From Clusia tigrina (taxonomy: Eukaryota; Arthropoda; Insecta; Diptera; Clusiidae): 64,000 bases of DNA. Below are positions 58,690-64,000 of this stretch, piece after piece. Every line of letters starts with the position of its first letter. Within the stretch, counting starts at the first letter, position 1. The stretch covers positions 1,220,001 through 1,284,000 of the forward strand of contig OV050033.1 in NCBI GenBank assembly GCA_920105625.2, written 5' to 3'. A model generated the notes under the pieces. It was not told the origin of the DNA. It did no database searches and was given only the letters and a program-made list of their open reading frames with translations. The translations under genes were made by a program, and so were the position numbers.

Positions 58690-61626
58690 ACATGGCCGAA
58701 ATAAAACAGCATTTTAAATAATTTGTAAGCAAATTGTCGACTTATCATTTCATTCCTTCAGCCATCCTTGCTTTAATGCATTCAAACGCTGATCAAATTA
58801 AATCAAATGTGAGAGCGAATTGAAGATTCCAATGTTCGAGGGTCAAAGGTCCTTGACTTACAAGTTCTTTAAGTAGAGAGAACGCACACCTAAACGACAA
58901 CACTTGCAGAGCAACTTCCATGACAGCACTTTAAATGAATCATAATGAAGACACGGAGACATGAACCAGATCTGCCCATATGGAAAGGAACCCATGGGAA
59001 TAAACTGTTTACATAAATATTCGACTATATACAAAGATGCGTAATGGAAATATCGTCACCGAGTTACGACAAACTATAAACAAAGAAATAAAATGGTAAG
59101 CCGAGTATTCGGTAGGTAGGTAGGCTTCAGTGGCTGTCAAGGACAGGAACATTCGCCATAAGGCCATTATAATGCCACCAGTGAGGAGACAAGAAGTGTA
59201 CTTCCACAGAGTCTGTGTGGAGCCTCACTCAAAGCATTTTGAAAGTAGGACGAGTAGGATCTCAACAAGTCATTTATATTGACTGATTTGAGATCGTTCA
59301 TGTTATTGTTACTTTTTGCACCAAACCAAGTTTAATAATGCTAAAAAATTATGTGTTCCAAATAGTGGTTAAATATAATTAATATTACTTAAAGGATTAG
59401 GAAGGTGCATTTTTATCTCCGAATGTGTTCTCATTCACCTTCTTCTTCGGATCTGAACCCAGCGAAACTCTGATCTACGCTGAACGAAAATTAAGAAGAA
59501 GATTCCGCAGCTCCAAATAGCAAATCTACCTTTTGAAGCACCGCATCTGCGCTAATTTGGTTCGACGAAAGGAGCAATATCTTGATCACCAAGATTTATT
59601 ACTGACTGTTAATCTCTCAAGGAAGCGGCGAGGCGACAACTGAATGTCGACACTGATGTAAGCTTTAAACAATACTACAAATGTCCTTTATGCCTTGAGT
59701 AGCTGTTACCGCTGAAACCACTTTCTCAGAACAATAACGGCCTAAATAACGATCTTGACCCCTTTACAAACTTAAGCAGCACTCAATAGATACCTGTCCA
59801 GCAGTATGTCTAACGGAGGGGATGGAACATTATTAACTGCCCAGGTCACCAGATTCCAAACGCATTCATTTTGAAAATAGTGACGAAAACTCAACTCCTA
59901 CATTCATGACTAACCATGAAAAAACTTTTCTTGATGATGTATTCTGGAACATCTGAAACATTCAAAATCCCCGGAAGCCCATTTCTCGCTAATGCTAATC
60001 GTGTTTGCCTCTTTCTCTCATTCTGCACTAAGACTTTGATTGAGCAGCAAAGAGGCAACAATGATACTTCCGCTATATATCGGAATACATACTTCCTAAC
60101 ACCCTACACATGCCCATAAACACTTTCTCACCTTCTTAAGTAAAATATTCCACTCGTGTTAAGTAAATAATTAAAGCAGTTTTCCCAACAAGGCCAAAAA
60201 TATTTTATTTATTGTTCTCTAAATTATGACTCTAAGCTTTTTGGGAGAAAGAAGGGGGAAGTAATTTTCAGGCCCCACCTCCCTACCTGTGAATTCTTGG
60301 TACCCCACCTCCGAAACTCCCCAAAAATACAGATAAATTATAAACTGAGCGAAACAGGAGCGCATCGAACTGAATTTGACGCGAAATTGTAATTCAATTA
60401 CAAACTTTAATAAATTGCAGAACATGATGACTTGGGGCGTCGTACCCGCAAAGAGCCCGTCTGCGCTGTCGCTGGCACTGATGAAAGAACACACATTGAA
60501 AGTGTTTCTGACATTTTCGCCTGCAATTAGGAAATTATTAAAAGCTCAGCGCCGTGCTCAGCGAAGTAGTGCGGGGGAAAGTGCAGTGCGCGCCCTTTGA
60601 CGGGCATTCGTGCCATTTAGTGAGACTTTTGTGCCGCGTTCCGCCCCAGTCCTTCCGTCGCGGTCGCTCCAATGTTAAAGCGTTTTTAGAAAGTGCAAAT
60701 TGCTCTTGATTTCTTCGACACTCTTTCGGCCTCCCTCTGCACCTCTGCACCTCTGTCCCTCTGTCACGCTGTCCCGCTGTCCGTCTGCTAGTTTTGCATT
60801 TAGTGAAATTAAAAATTCTTAAAGCATAGTTTTTGTGGGGTCTAGCGTGGGTTTTATTTAGAGCGCTGCTCATTTGTGTGTCTACCTACGCTGTATGAAA
60901 GGGAAGCGACTGAAATGGTTGCGTCCTTAATCACTGGAATCATCTTTGTAACTGACATATTAATTACAGGTGTTTCAAATGATTCCACAGAGAGGCGAGG
61001 CCACTTTAAAAACACTTCAAACATATTTTGAATAAGTTTTTATTGTTGAAAATTAGCCACCACTGTGGTCCACCGGCAAAATTGGGTAATTCGACGAAGG
61101 TTTTACGGGTATGGAGGAATACAATTTTTTCAGGTACTTCCTGTTGTGAAATAGACAAAATACAAATCCGTTTCAGAGCAAAAAAGGTTAATCGTTGTAA
61201 TAAATTCAAAAGCGGTGCAAAATTTTTGAATTTCCAATTCGTTCTCGCAACAAACGGAGGTCGCGAAAGATTTGTGCCATGTCTTCATTGCGGGTGATAT
61301 CCTCTATATACAATTCGGAACGCAACACTGTTGAATTTTTGAGGAAACAGGTGTTCATGGAAAGCTCCGTCGGAAGAATACTTCGAAAGAACTGTGGGAA
61401 GTGGCTTTGCGGCGGTACCAACGAAGTGATTAAGGCGTCAATAAAAATCCATTGCGAGTAGTTTAGATTCCAATTCTAAGAACAGACAATGCAGGCCAGT
61501 ATTGTGGTTGGAATCCATAAACATAGCAAAGCAAAGTTTCTCTTAGATAGGACTGTATTGGATGTATTACAAAGCAATTTCTCCACTCTTCGATGAATCT
61601 GCAAAAATGTTGAACGAAAATTGGAA

Positions 61627-62345
61627 TAATGATTCCCATCTGTTAGCTGTTGCTGCTCCTGACGCCACTAGAGCTATTGATATTTTTAATCCGACGGTAA
61701 TTGCCCACTTAACGTGAATTGCTCAAAGCCTTCACAAAGTCTGTGAGCATATTAAGGGACAGTTTACTAACATAAATCAGTTGACTTCAAATGCTCAAAG
61801 TAGAAATATTTTGAGACTTGGAGCATGAACTTTCTCTTCCTCCTCAGCCAGTAACCATTGGTGGGGAACTTGGTTAGACACTACTAGCAGTTATACCCAA
61901 AATTTGGAAACAATTTTCCAGTATTTGAGGAACTCGATGAAGAATTGGAGTCCATAAAAAACCAAAGAAATTTTGCAAGATTTAATTGATACAGGCACAA
62001 TCTTTGGGTTCCTACAACCTTCTATAAAGAAATGAACCCTTCAGCCATTTATTTTTTGGATCAGTTTAAAGTGCTTTCAAACACTGAACAAGTTATTCAA
62101 GCCATGCAAGGCAACGATTGCTGAGAAGGAAGGTTCGATTCAGCTATTGAAATTAACAGTATTGGAGGAGATTGAAAATACACCGAATCAGAAATACTCT
62201 CATTCAAGTTCGCACCGACAAATTCAGTCGACATTGAAATAATGTGTAAAACTATGCTCCGATCGAATCGGCGAAGTTAAAAATCCAAGGCAAATATCCA
62301 TTGTCTCCAAGCACTCAGGCATTGATGCCCATTGTACTGTAAGCC
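61627..62345 (+). pseudogene. hAT-type transposase fossil
   Basis: Three in-order blocks on the plus strand, in different frames and with stops. Near 61700-61770, IAHLT.IAQSLHKVCEHI matches the VAHLLNR..HKVCEHI region. Near 61850-61900, ASNHWWGTWLDTTSSYTQ matches the conserved RWGTWL block. At ~62200-62275, SFKFAPTNSVDIE and MLRSNRRS match the C-terminal dimerisation region (APTTSVDVERSFS..L.DNRRS). The order and spacing fit one decayed hAT-related transposase. No terminal inverted repeats were identified. It is inactive. Confidence 0.72.
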
Positions 62346-62395
62346 TGGAAAAATAATTAGGCGGAAGGGGGAGATAGAGGATTTTGGAAAGAAAG

Positions 62396-62680
62396 TTACT
62401 CCTTTTCAAACTTCTTTGACTCTTTTATGAATCTCAGAAGTCTGTCCAGGGATAAGGAATGTACATTATCCATTCCCAAAACATCTGACCCTAATATGCG
62501 ACTGTTCATTCTGGCAAAGGCAGGACAAGCGGAGAGGAAATGCTTTGTGCCGTCCTGTTCTGCCTCCAGGCAGGAGACGCAATTAGGATTCTCGATGTTG
62601 CCTATGGTCGCCATATGATACCCCCATGGGGTATGCCCCGTGGTTACCCCAACCAATGATCGACTGGATTACTTTACATA
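62396..62680 (-). pseudogene. LINE C-terminal fragment (I/R1/Loa-type)
   Basis: A minus-strand frame reads TTGHTPWGYHMATIG, then CVSCLEAEQDGTKHFLSAC (CX2CX9HX4C) and PAFARMNSRILG, ending in a basic tail with LLRFIKESKKFEKE and stop. This is the zinc-finger C-terminus of I/R1/Loa-group non-LTR elements. Nothing recognisable extends upstream, so it is a fragment. It is a different subfamily from the copy at 49330-49760. Confidence 0.65.
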
Positions 62681-64000
62681 CATTTAAAAGGGATCCAAGC
62701 CAGAATTATTGAGCTACCATTATTTTTGATTGATCAACCATATTTACTGCTATAAGGACAAATCAGCCTCGTTATCATTTTGCACAGCTCTATCTGTATC
62801 CGTCTCTAGTCTTACATACAATCCCCAGAAAATGATAAAATAAACCCATCATGTCTATTAGACTGTCGGGTCATATTGGACGAACTGATTTATACTATGA
62901 GAAGAAGCTCAAGGATCAATAAAATTATTTCATGGAGTACAGAAAGCCGCTACAGTTCATAGACTACTTGTATAAAAATATGAAAGACCATAATAAATAT
63001 TGTTGGAATTGAACATTATAAGTCCAGTAATTTAATTGAGAGAAATTGGTAGAAACTTCGGGAAATGAAAACCAATTTAAGTGCACGGATTATTACAAGA
63101 AAGAACTCACGAGTGGTGATCGCAAAATTCCATTGAAAAATCCCATGGGCCTAACAATCCGGTGACCGACAACTCCGACCACTAATTATCCAAAGCTGGT
63201 GGAAAAAATACCAGGCTTGCTCCTTGACAATATTTCATATGATAAGAGCAGACATTGGAATAAACCTTGGTCTGAACGGAAAATCTTCTTGAAACTGCAA
63301 GGAAGTGGACCACAACTGTAGGAATCAACATCCGAAAAAGCGTGGAAAGCTATCGGCATTCTCAGTAGAAAATATAACGCATTATGGCAGTTAAATCACT
63401 TTAGCATCATTCTCCAGCAATTCGATTGATCCAAGACAAGCGGAGAAAATCCTTCATTCAGCACTTTTTGTACAGATTTTTTCAAACCACCACGCCTACT
63501 ACTTTGCAAAGACCACAGTAACTTCTAAGTCATTGGCTTTACTGTAGCTTGGACTTACCCAAAATCCTTCATCGTTTAAATTTCCATAAAACAATGTTGA
63601 CCTTGACATTCGGAGTTCTGATTTTCTACGTTATTATATTTTTTGTATTCAAAAATATTTCTTGTGCTATGCTATCATAATGATCTTCAGGCCACTCCAC
63701 ATTTCCAAATCAACTGAGGCAAATCCCGAGAATATATATATACAAGAATCTGTGGCGTCCGATTGGCAAAGACGCAACGTGGAAAACTGTTACGTTTCCG
63801 TTGAAAATTACGGAGGCAAACAAATTTAATTATTCCGAACTATATTTCTATACAATAAATCTGTTCGTAATGTACGCGCAATATATATTTAAATGCATTA
63901 TATAATTATTTGGGGTCGTGGAAGAAAAGAGATGGAAAAATTACTTTTTACTCAGTTTGCAATTGGCAACGGATAAATTAGTTTACTGGGCATTCCATCC
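62681..64000. other. No feature recognised
   Basis: A/T-rich sequence without supported ORFs, RNA genes or clear repeats beyond short A/T runs. Confidence 0.4.

Larger units (their letters stand above)
51402..61020. other. Nos 5' flank, no gene recognised
   Basis: No ORF with recognisable domains. It probably contains one or more untranslated Nos first exons and promoters. Candidates by composition only are the C/G-rich stretches near 55640-55710 and 60560-60790. Simple repeats include (CTAC)n at 57315-57334, (CTCA)n at ~58452-58471 and (TTG)n at 58654-58689. Confidence 0.4.

Noticed and set aside
61006..61461. Overlapping ORFs on both strands upstream of the hAT fossil
   Set aside because: They might be part of the same decayed transposon, but no motif links them, and both strands are equally open.

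Overview
This is eukaryotic nuclear DNA from a higher fly (Diptera: Brachycera). The evidence is one long spliced gene whose reading frame runs almost residue for residue alongside Drosophila nitric oxide synthase, A-rich introns, and insect-type transposons (Ty3/gypsy-like LTR, jockey and I/R1-type LINEs, hAT). The very large TE-laden introns would suit a tephritid fruit fly, but that family assignment is inference.

Layout. 1-1598: no gene recognised. 1599-7110: a complete-looking, very young LTR retrotransposon in minus orientation. It has 1550-bp and 1490-bp LTRs, a 4-bp target duplication ATAC, a tRNA-Lys-type primer-binding site, a polypurine tract and one intact Gag-protease ORF, but no reverse transcriptase, RNase H or integrase. 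7651-8042: remnants of two short interspersed repeat families. 8945-51187 (minus): the whole coding region of nitric oxide synthase (Nos). I assembled it as 18 coding exons (4086 nt, 1361 codons plus stop) with GT-AG introns of 63 bp to 8.0 kb. 51188-51401: probable 5' UTR part of the start-codon exon, with two very short upstream ORFs. 51402-64000: 5' flank with no firm gene, a decayed hAT transposase and a LINE C-terminal fragment.

The Nos gene encodes every expected part in order: a low-complexity N-terminus, the CX4C zinc site, the heme-thiolate Cys, the substrate-binding Glu, a calmodulin-binding helix, the FMN domain with its autoinhibitory insert, the FAD and NADPH domains, and a C-terminal tail. 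Its introns hold an antisense jockey-like LINE fossil (intron 3), an I/R1-type LINE 3' end with a (TAA)n tail (intron 1), a perfect 51-bp tandem duplication (intron 9), and scattered short repeats.

The best candidate for something undescribed is the LTR element. It appears to be a Gag-protease-only family, recently mobile, whose polymerase must come from elsewhere. A 60-bp tandem array in its probable R region differs by exactly one unit between the two LTRs. All exon boundaries were assigned by eye from reading frame, splice signals and known family conservation; no alignment or database search was run.
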